From positions 1 to 40,165 of the forward strand of contig CAJFCJ010000148.1 of assembly GCA_904063045.1 (NCBI GenBank): a stretch of 40,165 bases of DNA, read 5' to 3'. This DNA is from Dimorphilus gyrociliatus (Eukaryota > Annelida > Polychaeta > Dinophilidae). A program made the position numbers and the translations under genes. Under the pieces are notes generated by a model that searched no databases, had not been told where the DNA came from, and saw nothing but the letters and a program-made list of their open reading frames with translations. The stretch's first letter is position 1; each line of letters begins with the position of its first letter. Of the stretch, positions 10,725 to 20,650 are shown piece after piece.

Positions 10725-11278
10725 ACCAAATACAGATTAACAATTTGATGTCCCAATTGAATGCTTAATCCAAGTACTTTCATTTTCAGTATTAATAAAT
10801 TTTCCTCCTTATTAGAAGTATTGTTAATTTCATTAAGACTACAATTGTCTTTAACCATGTTATTATGAGTACAACTCAGAGCAGCTTTTACAATGGGATC
10901 ATCATTGATCACATCTGATAAACTATTGAGACAATATCTTTCACTCAAACTTTTGCATGAAGAACATTTGTCATCTTTCATTTCTGTAATTAAAGCAAAG
11001 TTAAATAAATGTATGTTTTTATATAGTAAATATCACCTTTATGGATATGATGAGAAAGTGAACATGTAATTTCTTCAATCCTGAACTTTTCTGCACAATT
11101 ATTACAAAATACTCTTTAAGGTTCTAAATTGAAAATGAAAAAAGTGAATAATTTAATAAAAACATATAAACAGACCTTTGATGCATTTGGCATGGACATA
11201 ATCTTGGCAGTCACTGCATTTCATCTTTCTCTGTCTACCATAAAATCATTTATTACAGTTAATACAAACAGGTGCCAT
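10676..11278 (-). pseudogene. PHD/zinc-finger-like spliced gene inside the Mutator element
   Basis: Three exons can be placed: 11176-11278 (MAPVCINCNK..., CSDCQDYVHAKC), 11037-11123 (VFCNNCAEKFRIEEITC) and 10676-10983 (CSSCKSLSERYC...). The junctions keep phase. The first two exons give the CxxC...CxxC...HxxC...CxxC spacing of a PHD-type finger. In-frame TGA at 11246-11248 (a Trp or Arg position) and TAA at 11116-11118 (probable Gln) break it. It could be the transposon's own zinc-finger N-terminus or a captured host segment. The continuing frame runs towards the transposase C-terminus, which favours the former. Confidence 0.5.
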
Positions 11279-11678
11279 TACTAAGTTTCTGCAAAAATAA
11301 ATTCGCTTTCAAATATCAAATATGGCTGCCAATACAAAAATTATAAATAATAACTCACTGGAGAGAAGGGTTCTTAAAAAAATTGTATAATCTTGTAATA
11401 TTCAATAAACCAATTCAATACAAACGTTTCAATGTAATAGCATTACATAACTCAGAGAAAACTGGTAAAAACATTATAATACATATACCTTTCAAAAATA
11501 TTAATATTTTATTTGATAAATGAAGTAAACAGAAATAGAAAAATATTTCTGATTATAAGTATCAATAATTATGCCAAGTATATCTTTAGCCAGGCATAGG
11601 ACATTTTTTCCCAACCTTTAGGACGTTTTTTCCCAACAATTAGGACGTTTTTTCCCAAGGACATTTTTTCCCAACCCC

Positions 11679-11686
11679 AGTCCAAC
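11679..11686. repeat. 8-bp target-site duplication, right
   Basis: AGTCCAAC, identical to 10193-10200. The LTR sequence resumes with AATCAAGAAAAC. Confidence 0.85.
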
Positions 11687-11788
11687 AATCAAGAAAACAT
11701 GTGGATTGTAAATTTGACAGTTTTCTAAACTCAGAATTTAAGCATAGTTGATATTTAATTGAACTGCTTTTGCCTGAAAATCGTAAAT

Positions 11789-12633
11789 TTATAGATTAAA
11801 ACATTGTAATATTAATGCTGGGTTGTAAATAGCACATATTTGTCTGTAATTTGCTAGAATGTGTGGCTGCATATTATAAAAGCATACAAAATTGTTGTTA
11901 ATAATGAATGTTGATTTTTCATTCCTCTGAATGGAATTCAATAATGTTATATTCTTCTTGGCAACTGATCCAACAATTCCATCATATCTCTGCTTATCCT
12001 TTCTTAAACCTCTAAAATTTATGTTAATATAATATCCAATTGAAAATTTGTTGGCTTTCTCAATAATAATCCTTAAACTATGAATTCCAAGTGAAGTATC
12101 AATTACTACTTCATTATTTGATATTGAAATAGATAATGATTTGTAAACAACATTTGTTTCATGTTCCCATTTATACATTTCTTGTTTTGGTAGAGTTATG
12201 TAATCAACACCAACAACAAGCCTTTCACCTTGATGAGTGATTATAGCCTGGTGTAAATAGTAGTCATCTTTAAGGACTCCTACTTTTGTTCTTGAATATT
12301 TGTCATCTAGTATATTAATTAATTGTCCACTTGAGCCAGTCACATCAAAGCAAATATCTAAAATTTTTCCAGTTTTACTATCAAAAACTTTTTGCTCAAA
12401 ATGAGGGTCTCCAAATGTACCAGGACTTACTGTGTGAACATTTTTTTAAAAAGGAAATTAATTGTTAATCAAAACTTACCTCCAGAACATGGATTTTGAC
12501 TATTTAGAGACTCTGCAGGTTCAACAACCCAACTCAGGGGATCATTTGCATTTAAATTGAAACATCGTGACACAGGAGTTCCTGATGCTATCAAATATTT
12601 GTTATCCCATTGTACTGCTCTTGCTGGCAAAAT
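11789..12633 (-). CDS. ITIH-like heavy chain C-terminal region, 5' partial
   Basis: Two exons: 12480-12633 and 11789-12429, with a 50-nt intron (donor GTAAGT, acceptor CACACAG) in phase. The protein segment reads through GTFGDPHFEQKVFDSKTGK, CFDVTGSSGQ and LKDDYYLH, matching the ITIH_C domain found after the VWA domain in inter-alpha-trypsin-inhibitor heavy chains (GDPHF, C-F-[ND]-[IV], G-x-L-x-D). RYDGIVGSVAKK corresponds to the family's GLLGQF turn. The terminal Cys-Trp block seen in the partner gene at 14580 is not preserved. By family knowledge these are secreted matrix-associated proteins. The 5' exons should lie above 12633, but repeat DNA (12640-12905) and the N gap lie there, so the gene is truncated or rearranged. 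Confidence 0.7.
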
Positions 12634-12639
12634 CTATGT

Positions 12640-12905
12640 GTTTGCAAGTTATAACAATACTGGTTCTACTTGAACCTTTAAACAAATGTTTAAATTAAAA
12701 CAGTTTATTCGCAATAATAATACTTAAGCAAGTAACAATATGAGAGTTTAATAGCAGAGTAGATAGTTCATAATAGCAGGTTGCCAAATTACCAAACTGT
12801 CTTCCAATGTTGAGGAGTAGATGGATGGTTCCAGTGGAGGTTGTTTCCAGGTGATCTTCCCAGGTCCTTGGGTCCAGATGGAAACTGCATGCCAAATGAA
12901 AATAG
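12640..12905 (-). repeat. Dispersed repeat, copy 2 (pair with 217-455)
   Basis: The minus strand matches 217-455 in order, including GAAGATCACCTGGAAACAAC and CTATCTACTCTGCTAT. It abuts the first visible exon of the ITIH-like gene at 12633, so it may sit in an intron or mark the break in that gene. Confidence 0.6.
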
Positions 12906-12977
12906 TGAGGATTTATATACTTTGAGGTTTGCCTCTGACATCGAATCATCACTTTACAGTTGCAGAAATGTGTAATT

Positions 12978-13505
12978 NNNNNNNNNNNNNNNNNNNNNNN
13001 NNNNNNNNNNNNNNNNNNNNNNNNNNNNNNNNNNNNNNNNNNNNNNNNNNNNNNNNNNNNNNNNNNNNNNNNNNNNNNNNNNNNNNNNNNNNNNNNNNNN
13101 NNNNNNNNNNNNNNNNNNNNNNNNNNNNNNNNNNNNNNNNNNNNNNNNNNNNNNNNNNNNNNNNNNNNNNNNNNNNNNNNNNNNNNNNNNNNNNNNNNNN
13201 NNNNNNNNNNNNNNNNNNNNNNNNNNNNNNNNNNNNNNNNNNNNNNNNNNNNNNNNNNNNNNNNNNNNNNNNNNNNNNNNNNNNNNNNNNNNNNNNNNNN
13301 NNNNNNNNNNNNNNNNNNNNNNNNNNNNNNNNNNNNNNNNNNNNNNNNNNNNNNNNNNNNNNNNNNNNNNNNNNNNNNNNNNNNNNNNNNNNNNNNNNNN
13401 NNNNNNNNNNNNNNNNNNNNNNNNNNNNNNNNNNNNNNNNNNNNNNNNNNNNNNNNNNNNNNNNNNNNNNNNNNNNNNNNNNNNNNNNNNNNNNNNNNNN
13501 NNNNN
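12978..13505. other. Assembly gap (528 N)
   Basis: The run of N spans the space between two head-to-head ITIH-like genes, so missing 5' exons of either may lie here. Frames that read through N are artefacts. Confidence 1.
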
Positions 13506-13619
13506 TTATTTTAAAACTCTTTTTTATGAAAAACAAAGTGTGTTATATATATATTAATTATTTGTATTATAAAGAAAATCTAGAGAATCAGATGTTCTTT
13601 TTTATATTTTAAGCTGTAG

Positions 13620-14684
13620 AGCATGTTAATCTTCCTCAACACCCTTATGTTACTGCAACCATAAGTAGTACTCAAGTTTCATCTGCAACAATCAACATTG
13701 CATGTCATCATCTGAGTGCTAATTGCAAGTGAGTAACTGAAAAAATTGCTTATAATTTATTATATTAATTTTTTTTACAGTTTTGCCCTTATTGACCCAA
13801 GTAAAGCAACATTAGATATATCTGGAGATGTTGATGTTCAGTATACTGAAAGAGATGTTACAGCAACAAGAATTGGTTCTAGCAACTCAGCAATTATGAG
13901 AGCAAATTGTACATTGACTTATGAACTTTGGAGTTTTATTTTTGAGGTTCCATTTTATTTTAGCTCTAATACTGATCCATGGGCAATTGCATCGGGAGAT
14001 CCACATTTTAAACAAAATGTTTTTGATAAGGTAACTTCAACAATTAAACCAATCTGTTATGATGTTTCGGGATCGCCAGGAAATTATTTACATATAGTTG
14101 GATTTTTTCAATGTACTTTTCAAATGTTTGGTCAGCTTAAAGATGACTACTATCTTCATAAAATCATACTCAAATCATCTTTTGGAAACAATACAACTAT
14201 TTCAACCAATCAAATTACCCTTCATAATAAAACTATTTTGGAATGGAAGGGAAATTCTCAAAATACAATATTCAAATCCAATATTTTCCAATACAAAATA
14301 ACTGATAAATCTGTTTTCATATCAATCCTTAAATATCCTCAATTAAAAATTCAAATTGTAAGAACTACTCATTCTTTATCAGAGAAGCATTTAGATGTCA
14401 GCTTTAAACTACAACCACAAGACTATAAAACAATGAATGGCCTTATTGGTGATATTGGCAAGAAAGCATATTCGTTTTATTCACAAGTTCAACCTGAGAA
14501 TGCTACTGGTTCAGCAATTGCTGCAATTGGTGTTGACCAAAATTTAATAAAGGGAAGAAGTGTTCATAGAGACAACAATCAATGTTGGCTTATGAATGTA
14601 AATGAAATCTTGAAACCATTTAAAATATCTGAATATCTATCTGAAACAATTGATGAAGATCAGAACAAAAAATGTTTGTTTTAA
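13620..14684 (+). CDS. ITIH-like heavy chain C-terminal region, 5' partial
   Basis: Two exons: 13620-13728 and 13781-14684, with a 52-nt intron (GTGAGT ... TTTTTACAG) in phase. Residues include RCNLxYELW-like NCTLTYELWSFIFEVPF, then DPWAIASGDPHFKQNVFD, CYDVSGSPGNY and FGQLKDDYYLH, and near the end MNGLIGDIGKK and HRDNNQCW. These follow the ITIH_C domain order (GDPHF, C-[FY]-D-V, NGQL, GL[LI]G, CW). The stop is TAA at 14682. The 5' portion (signal peptide, VIT and VWA domains) is not visible and may lie in the N gap. It is a paralogue of the minus-strand gene at 11789-12633; both share LKDDYYLH and GDPHF-x-Q-x-VFD. The reading frame is intact as far as seen. Confidence 0.75.
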
Positions 14685-14728
14685 AAAAGACAAACATCAA
14701 ATATTTAACAAAATTAGGGTTTCTTAAC

Positions 14729-15019
14729 CTAAATCTTTCTTATCCTAAAATTTTGATAGTAAGCTGTATAAGATAAAAAAAAATTGCTAACAAAAATACA
14801 TTTCAAATAATAAGTTTTGCTTTTTCCAATATCTCTAGAGGCAGACCCACTTAGTAATTCATAACACCATAAACTTTCTAGAACTGGACATTTCTGTTGT
14901 AATTTCTGTGGAAGAAGCCCCTCTTCTGTTTGAATCATGATTGATAATGCTTTAGTAACTTCTTTGGCTTTTTCTGAAGAAACATTTTCAGAAGCATGTT
15001 TAGCTGATTCTATTGACAT
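14729..15019 (-). CDS. Unidentified 96-codon open frame
   Basis: It starts at ATG 15019 with a Lys/Glu-rich helical stretch, then CPVLESLWCYELL, and ends in an AT-rich hydrophobic tail. I recognise no family. It lies downstream of the gag fragment on the same strand, so it could be part of that retroelement or a host exon. The composition of the first 70 residues is protein-like; the last 25 are probably intron or intergenic. Confidence 0.3.
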   Translation of the reverse strand: MSIESAKHASENVSSEKAKEVTKALSIMIQTEEGLLPQKLQQKCPVLESLWCYELLSGSASRDIGKSKTYYLKCIFVSNFFLSYTAYYQNFRIRKI

Positions 15020-15093
15020 TTGTTATGTTGTTTCTTTTTTTATTTTGCAAAACAGATATATTTACAATTAGAGCATCTGTCAAACGTTTTTAT

Positions 15094-15630
15094 TTATTGC
15101 TTAAAACTGCAAAATACGCCTATGTAATAAAAAGAAAGGAAAAGAAAACATATATTTGTGAAAATACTCAATTTATATGTCCAAGAAAATATTCTTGAAT
15201 TAGATTTTAAACAAGAAAGAGAAGATTTGAACAAAAAACTATCATTTTTGTAGTCATACAAAGTCTTTCTACTCCAAACATTTGGAATCTCATTTGAAGC
15301 ATCTTTGCTAATCACTTTCATCTTTCTGGGCTCTTTTGTTTTTATAGTTTCCAACTTAGAAACTGTTGTGATTGGTTTTCTCTGGTTCAATTTTAATGAA
15401 ATTTTTGCTTTTTTAACAATATCATATAATTCTGCCGATGTCTGACTTCTAGAATGAAGGGTGTTTACCATATGTAAAACATTCTTTTGTAATTCTCTTA
15501 GTAAAACTTCCATCAGTTTCTTTTCTTTGATAGTTGCAACCAATTGTGGAATTATTGGCCTTTGTGGAGAGAACTTGTTTGTCAATTTCTTTGCTCTGTT
15601 AACAAACTGAACTGTGCTTTCTTCCGTCAT
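15094..15630 (-). pseudogene. LTR-retrotransposon gag fragment
   Basis: Open from ATG 15630 for about 140 codons of gag-like sequence: STVQFVNRAKKL, then a Leu-rich helical middle (MEVLLRELQ), TSAELYDIVKKA and a basic tail. A second copy lies at 39450-39812 on the plus strand and aligns without an indel for at least 83 codons. At codon 29 this copy has CAA (15544-15546) and at codon 83 CAG (15382-15384), where the other copy has stops. No zinc knuckle or protease follows; after about 15220 the frame enters AT-rich low-information sequence. Confidence 0.65.
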
Positions 15631-15814
15631 TTGTTTTAAGGTATACAGTTTCGATTGATACTCTCTTGACTATCATTTTACAAAGTTATTCAACATATTT
15701 TCAATAACTATTTCTTTAATTCTAAGTTTAGATTTTATTCACAACATGCATTAATCAGACATACTTCTTCCTTATTTACTCATGCTAAATGTATTCACTG
15801 GAGTAAATATCAAA

Positions 15815-15910
15815 TATTAGGGGTAATGGAAAAGGTTAGGTACAGCTAATGGCTGGGTTAGGGTTAGGGTAAAAGCACTCATTTGTGGACGTTTTCTGTT
15901 GTATCTGTTT
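15815..15910. mobile_element. MITE, partial copy 4 (inverted)
   Basis: Reads GGCTGGGTTAGGGTTAGGGT and ends TGTGGACGTTTTCTGTTGTA, the reverse complement of the left end of the 3157 family. It abuts the LTR fragment starting about 15911, whose equivalent elsewhere is continuous, so the MITE probably inserted in that LTR. The opposite end is missing. Confidence 0.6.
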
Positions 15911-16075
15911 TCTTTATTGTTGGACTTGTTTTATTAAAGTTGTTACATCCTATTCAACTCTCCAACCTGAGAAATTCAACTATTATTTAGAAGAGGGAAA
16001 CAATAAAAACATTTTTATTTGTCTTCAAATGTTACTGTTGTTTTTGTCAACATTGGATTTTGTCAATTAAGAGCT
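15911..16075 (+). mobile_element. LTR fragment (family A), sense on + strand
   Basis: It contains GTTGTTACATCC, CAACTCTCCAACCTGAGAAA and CAACTATTATTTAGAAGAGG, the reverse complement of 9990-10190 and 27290-27470. It also gives the uninterrupted target site (equivalent of AAGTCCAACAATAAAGAAAA) for the Mutator insertion at 10201. Confidence 0.65.
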
Positions 16076-16362
16076 GTTAAAAGGGTAAAGGTCAGGTTTT
16101 ATAGCTAAAAAAAAATTTGGTTTTTTTTTGTACTACACATTTTTGTATTTTAATTATAATTTTACCTAAATTCTAAGAGTTTATGCTAGTCTTTTATGGC
16201 TTCAATCAGAGTTCTTGCCATTTTCAATCATGCCCAGTGTTAATAATTGTCATTTTCTAATGTACCTTAAATCACACATTTTGAATTTTTTTCCCTAAAC
16301 TGTTTGATGAAAGTCTGAGTCCATCACATAGCATTTTAAATCCATTTCTAATATTTATATTT

Positions 16363-16638
16363 TTGGGTTATAGATTACCGCCCAATAGACAACAGGAATG
16401 TAGGGATCAACTTGATGGTTTATTGGAAAATGGACTAATTAGAACAAGTAAAAGTCTGTGGGCCTCACCAAATGTTTTTGTTAAAAAGAAAGAAGGAACA
16501 TTGAGAATGTGTGTGATTTACAGAAAACTGCACAAGCAATCTAAAGAGAATTGTTAGCCAAATCCACACCAGGAAGATTTATTTAACAAACTTGAAGGAG
16601 GTCATAAATACTTTCCATTTTTTTCTTGTACATTTTAA
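16363..16638 (+). pseudogene. Ty3/gypsy-type reverse transcriptase fragment
   Basis: The frame from 16366 reads YRLPPNRQQECRDQL, then GLIRTSKSLWASP, VFVKKKEGTLRMC and a degenerate YRKL, the N-terminal fingers of a Ty3/gypsy reverse transcriptase (usual pattern YR-x-P, G-x-I-x-x-S-x-SPWASP, VKKKDG-x-x-R-x-C-x-DYR-x-LN). After TAG at 16555 the same frame continues with EDLFNKLEGGHKYF, matching the next conserved step (DDLLDxLxGAKYFS), and then stops. The catalytic YxDD box is absent. It is a dead fragment in the same orientation as the LTR piece just upstream. Confidence 0.8.
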
Positions 16639-16756
16639 ACAGACAGTAGAAAAAAAACTATTTAATACAGTTGAAAGTTATATGATACAATGCATTCTCC
16701 TATCAGAGTTGCATGAATTATTTACAATTATTCATCTAATTTCTGAATAAAGTAAA

Positions 16757-17010
16757 GTCATCTGCTGATTTCCAAATCTGTGCCAAATTTTAAATATCTC
16801 ACTTTGCATATTTTTGTAATGCTTTCTCTGATACTTCAATATCTTTTTCTCTGATAGTATTCTCTGATAAGCTGGAATAGGATTTGCTTCTCTTTTTAAT
16901 TCATCTATTACTGAATAGAATGAGGAATTTGCTCTTAGGTTTCCATTTAATCATTTATAGAATCCTTCCACGTCATTATTAGTTCTAATTGCATTTTGAT
17001 ATGGGTTATG
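16757..17010 (-). pseudogene. Mutator-like transposase C-terminus, second copy
   Basis: The minus strand reads IRTNNDVEGFYK, a stop, then LNGNLRANSSFYSVIDELK and a basic tail with ILSEKKILKYQRK. It is homologous to the segment at 10500-10724. Directly upstream on the minus strand (17010-17065) lie terminal-type motifs (GGGATGTTC, GGGACGTTC), so the transposase body has been deleted between end and tail. The 1 kb that follows (17070-18080) holds only an (AT)n run at about 17380-17398 and no gene. Confidence 0.6.
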
Positions 17011-18087
17011 GAATGAACGTCCCATGGAAAGAACATCCCATTTTTGGAAAGAATACATCTATTTGAAAGAAAAATTTAATATGTAAAAAATGTATTATTT
17101 CTTTTGAAAGATATTTATATTTTTCAATGATGTAATGAGTAATCATTGTATCCACACAAGAAAACTGGTATACTCCATTTTGGAAAATTTCACTGAAGTA
17201 GTAATTTTTGGAAATTTCTCTAAATTAAAAAAGATAGGATTATTTCATTTGAAATTATAATAATTAATTATACAAACCTGATTTAAAAGCAGCTGTATTT
17301 TATGTATTTCATAAGTTTTTTTTATTTTTGTTTAGAACTTTTGTTCTGTGCATCAAATATCCTAAACATGACACTGAAATATATATATATATATATTTAT
17401 AACTTTTATGACCTATGAGATAAGATAAAATTCCTTTTTTTTAAGTATTACTTGTAATATGTAAAAATTTATTAAAAGCATACTTGAAATTGGGATAAAA
17501 CTAGAGGATAACAGAGTTAAAGAGCTATCAAATATGTTTGAAAGTGTGGTGTAGAAGCTCCTAAACGAGAAAATAGTTTCAAAACAGTTTCTTCTTAATT
17601 AATCTCTTAAGACTTGATATAAAATTTAAAGGAAGTAACTACTTTTGGAAAAAGTTATTTTTACCTATGATATTCAAATTTTTCTCTGATTGATCTAAAT
17701 TTAAACAATTTTATATCATTTTCTTTTTTATTATTTTATGTTAGCAAAAAAAAAAAACATGTGAAAAATTGTGAAAAATTCCATAATAGGAACTTTTCAA
17801 TATTTTTTAACTATTTCTCCAAAGGTAAAAATTGTCTGTATCAACTTTCTAAAGTGCTAATTTTCCTGATATTAGACAAGAATGAATTGTATATTTACAA
17901 ACTGACATTTTAAAAACATAGCAACTTCTAAAGTAATTTTTAAATAGCAGATGAGGGGTTAAACAGTTTGTAAAAGGTTTATATACTTGTAGAACATTAT
18001 CCTTAATCATTTACTTTATAAGTCCCTCACACAAGAGAATAGGAGTCACCCAAAGACATTTCCTTTTCATACATGAAATGTCCAAAA

Positions 18088-18330
18088 TATAATCCCTGAT
18101 TAAAGGCTACAAAGAAACATATATTACTACACAAGACAACTGCCTTATTAATATCTGGCAATAAGTAATATAGAACAACTTTGACATATAACTTTTTAAA
18201 GTGCATTGTTCTTTTACCAGTTCTATAGCAACTCCATCTATTATAGAAAGTTCTGCAATTCCCATCTCATAAAAAAAGTCTTCCATCATTTTAATTCCTA
18301 TAAAATAAAAGGGTTTCCAAAGTTCCTTCC
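18088..18330 (-). repeat. Dispersed coding-like repeat (pair with 25085-25320)
   Basis: The minus strand at 18088-18205 matches 25125-25255. Shared blocks are ACTTTTTAAAGTG, the region around TCAATATCTGG/TTAATATCTGG, and TATAATCCCT. Translated, both give a hydrophobic segment (HFKKL...LFYLFPDI and a related sequence), but the frames differ by indels. I do not recognise the protein; it is probably part of a decayed mobile element. Confidence 0.5.
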
Positions 18331-18351
18331 ATCTAAAGGTAAATAGGGGGG

Positions 18352-18549
18352 CTGTTGATAAACGCCTATTTTGCATTTATTTGGGGTGAGATTTTGGGTT
18401 GGGAAAGGGTTAGGAAAAATATTCTGACAATTGATTTGTAATTAGGTGGGTCCAGACTAAGGGTTAGGAACAATGAAGCGCTTAAAAAAAAGTCCAAGGC
18501 TGGGTAAGGGTTAGGGTAAAACCACAAAACTGTGGGCATTTTCAACAAC
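18352..18549. mobile_element. MITE, copy 5 (inverted)
   Basis: The ends GTTGATAAACGCC (left) and GGGCATTTTCAAC (right) are imperfect inverted repeats. The inner blocks AAGGGTTAGGAA, GGTGGGTCCAGACTAAGGG and GCTGGGTAAGGGTTAGGGT mirror the MITEs at 2798 and 9145. I could not find a target duplication. Confidence 0.6.
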
Positions 18550-18751
18550 ATCTCTCTTATTTTCTATTTAAAATTTCTACCAGTATTCTTTTCAAGAAAA
18601 AGGCAAAATATAGAAAGAAATATTTTCTCTAAAGCTTACAATGGTTATATTACTATTTTCGTTTTAGAATGTAATTTTGTATTTTCGTAATGAAAATTTG
18701 TGGATCATTTTTCTCCTGCAAATATTAAGCATATCTGGAATCAGCAATCTC

Positions 18752-18770
18752 TCTCTCTCTCTTTCTCACT
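18752..18770. repeat. (CT)n microsatellite
   Basis: Short CTCTCTCTCTCT run followed by TTTCTC. The surrounding 18560-19300 shows no gene; GTGGATGTTTTCTGTC at about 18966 is another orphan Mutator-end motif. Confidence 0.6.
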
Positions 18771-19308
18771 AACAAAATTACTATTGTTTTATGATTTCTT
18801 TTTCTTATTTGGCCAAATGACATGATTATTGGCATATAATATTTTGAGTTGAAATTTTCTTTATCTTTGTATGTGCCGACCCTCTCTTTCAATGCATTTA
18901 CTATTCCTATTCAATCATAGAAATTTGATTTATTCTGACTTTTTATGAACATTTTCTGTCCTTTTGTGGATGTTTTCTGTCAACACTAATTTTGTTACAG
19001 GCTTTTTACCTTTCTTATTCCATTTAGCCTACTCCTCTGAAATGGAGAATACTGCACACATACATTTGTCAGTTCTATTCTACTTGAGATATCTTGTATT
19101 GAAGTAGTGTTGCACTTTGCTGACTTACACTGATAAAAATAAACATTAGTGACCTACTTTGATGAATACAGTTATGAAGAGCCAGAAATTTCTACAGTTA
19201 CAATACAATAAAATACAACTACAAACAAAATAATAATTAAAAAAAAAATTCAGTTTTAGGTTTATTCGAATTATTTATTGTGACTTATTTTAATAACCAC
19301 GCCCTGTT

Positions 19309-19737
19309 TCAACATAAACTGTCTATGTCAGCAGTTATTGCTCCTGATTCGGCCAGTTCCCTTAGCTTGTGAAAATGTCTATTTCTGCTCTATAAATCCT
19401 GCAAATAACCTTCATAGACAAGAACTTTTTAATCCTTTCTAATTTTAGCTCTTTCTAAAAATTGAATAGCAGTTTCTGTTCCAAAAGGAATTTCAACAGA
19501 TTCTGTATACAACAAATTATTTGTTTTTTTTACAATGCAACCAGTTTCTGGTAGGCAAATAAATTCAGCATACGTTCCAAAGGCAGATTCAGATGATCCA
19601 AACACCTGATCACCTTTCTTAAATAATTTAACATTTTTTCCAATCATTTCAACTTTGCCTGCAAAACATAAACCCCAAATTGGATTTTTTGGTTTTAACA
19701 AACCCAAAGAAAATCTGGCCGATATCCATAAAGACAC
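19309..19737 (-). pseudogene. MDR-family (zinc alcohol dehydrogenase / quinone oxidoreductase) pseudogene
   Basis: The minus-strand frame reads LGLLKPKNPIWGLCFAGKVE, then IGKNVKLFKKGDQVFGSS, AFGTYAEFICLPE and FGTETAIQFLERA, the GroES-like catalytic domain of medium-chain dehydrogenases. A TAA at 19429-19431 replaces a likely Gln, after which the frame continues KVLVYEG, where the Rossmann fold should begin. It then jumps to HFHKLRELAESGAITADID, typical of the C-terminal end of the same family. The NAD(P)-binding domain between them is deleted, and a TGA lies at 19309-19311. No 5' exon is visible above 19737. It is a non-functional remnant of a host gene. Confidence 0.7.
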
Positions 19738-19861
19738 TGGAATCTCTTTATAACCTCAAAGTTTATATTCTGAAATTAATCTGCTACTCAGCTTTTTTCT
19801 CAAAACTGAAACAAAATGGAAAGATTATGATTTTTTGTTACATTATTTCAAAAAATAAAAA

Positions 19862-19956
19862 AAAAATATTACTGAAGGTTCCTGTACTTTGTTGTATTGT
19901 AATTGTAGGAATTTCTGCTTCTTCAGAACAGTATTTGTCCTTTCCAATCATTTATC
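19862..19956 (-). pseudogene. gag-like start, second copy
   Basis: Begins MIGKDKYCSEEAEIPTITIQ at ATG 19956, matching the frame at 9777. It follows the LTR at 19957-20650 in sense direction and is cut off after about 30 codons. Confidence 0.5.
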
Positions 19957-20650
19957 AATGCACCAAAGTACTGGTCCAAAGACAACCTTTCAAATTCGTC
20001 CACAAGTAGTCTTAACAAATGTAATTTTGGTAGAAATTAATCAACAAAATGCCAGTATTTCGTTTAAAGAATATGTATTGAGTAAATGAGTTTCTTGTTC
20101 TAAACAAGTAAGTTTAAACAACCAGTTAATGGTTAAAGAACTGAACTGACAGGCTGGGAAAAGCATTTCCTTTTATACATTTCCAAAGCTTGGGTTCAAG
20201 TGGTCAAAGGATTACCAAGTTGAAATCTGATGGTCTCATAATTCTCATGTAACAAAAATATGAAAAACTGTTATATCACACATATAAAATATAATGCTAA
20301 GATTAGGGCCACATGCCAAACATGTGCCACAGTAAACAGGCCTGCCTCATCAGCATCTGGTGTTTGACATGCATCTTTTCCATGTTCTTTGTTCCTTTGT
20401 TAATTCCCAAGTAGCCAACATCTGTTACAGTCAAAGAGTCTATTTCTTACGAAATAGAGTTCTTTCTAAATTACTAAAAGCTAACACTATGAAATAAAAG
20501 TCTTTCTAAAGTTCCACCACTATAATTCCTACAAAATATAAGTATTTCTTTAGTTGCACCAGTCTAATTCCTATAAAAGAGAAGTCTTTTTAATGTAGCC
20601 TTATATCTAAAGTTTAAGTATTGATGTATCATTATATCTAAGTGCACAGA
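19957..20650 (-). mobile_element. LTR (family B: different upstream half, shared downstream half)
   Basis: Read on the minus strand, the downstream half (19985-20150) is the same sequence as family A: CCAAAATTACATTTGTTAAG, then GTGGACGAATTTG, followed by the gag-like start. The upstream half (20150-20650) differs from family A. It matches 21190-21745 and the plus strand at 27525-27895, with a TATA-like TGTATAAAAGG and a degenerate ~40-bp tandem repeat (CTATGAAATAAAAGTCTTTC). Two LTR types therefore share one R/U5-like region, which suggests recombination or a subfamily split. Confidence 0.55.

Larger units (their letters stand above)
10201..11678 (-). mobile_element. Degenerate Mutator-like element carrying zinc-finger exons and a transposase C-terminus
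   Basis: A 1,478-bp element bounded by an exact 8-bp duplication (AGTCCAAC). Its ends are inverted: GAGTATGGGAAAAAACGTCC at left against GGGGTTGGGAAAAAATGTCC read inward from the right, 16 of 20 matching. Each end holds several tandem copies of GGGAAAAAACGTCC (three or more at 11595-11678). Inside, on the minus strand, are PHD/zinc-finger-like exons (11278 downwards) and a Mutator-type transposase C-terminus (10500-10724). The catalytic core is absent, so it cannot move by itself. Superfamily assignment rests on duplication length, end structure and the transposase piece together. Confidence 0.8.
9790..11750 (-). mobile_element. LTR (family A) split by a Mutator-like insertion
   Basis: The LTR reads on the minus strand. 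It occupies about 9790-10200 and resumes at 11679-11750. Bases 10201-11678 are a later insertion. The join is shown by the uninterrupted copies at 27085-27500 and 15911-16075, where the sequence equivalent to AAGTCCAAC runs straight into AATCAAGAAAA. The gag-like start at 9777 follows the LTR in the expected direction. Confidence 0.75.

Noticed and set aside
12929-13612. Long frames crossing 12978-13505
   Set aside because: They are open only because the bases are N.
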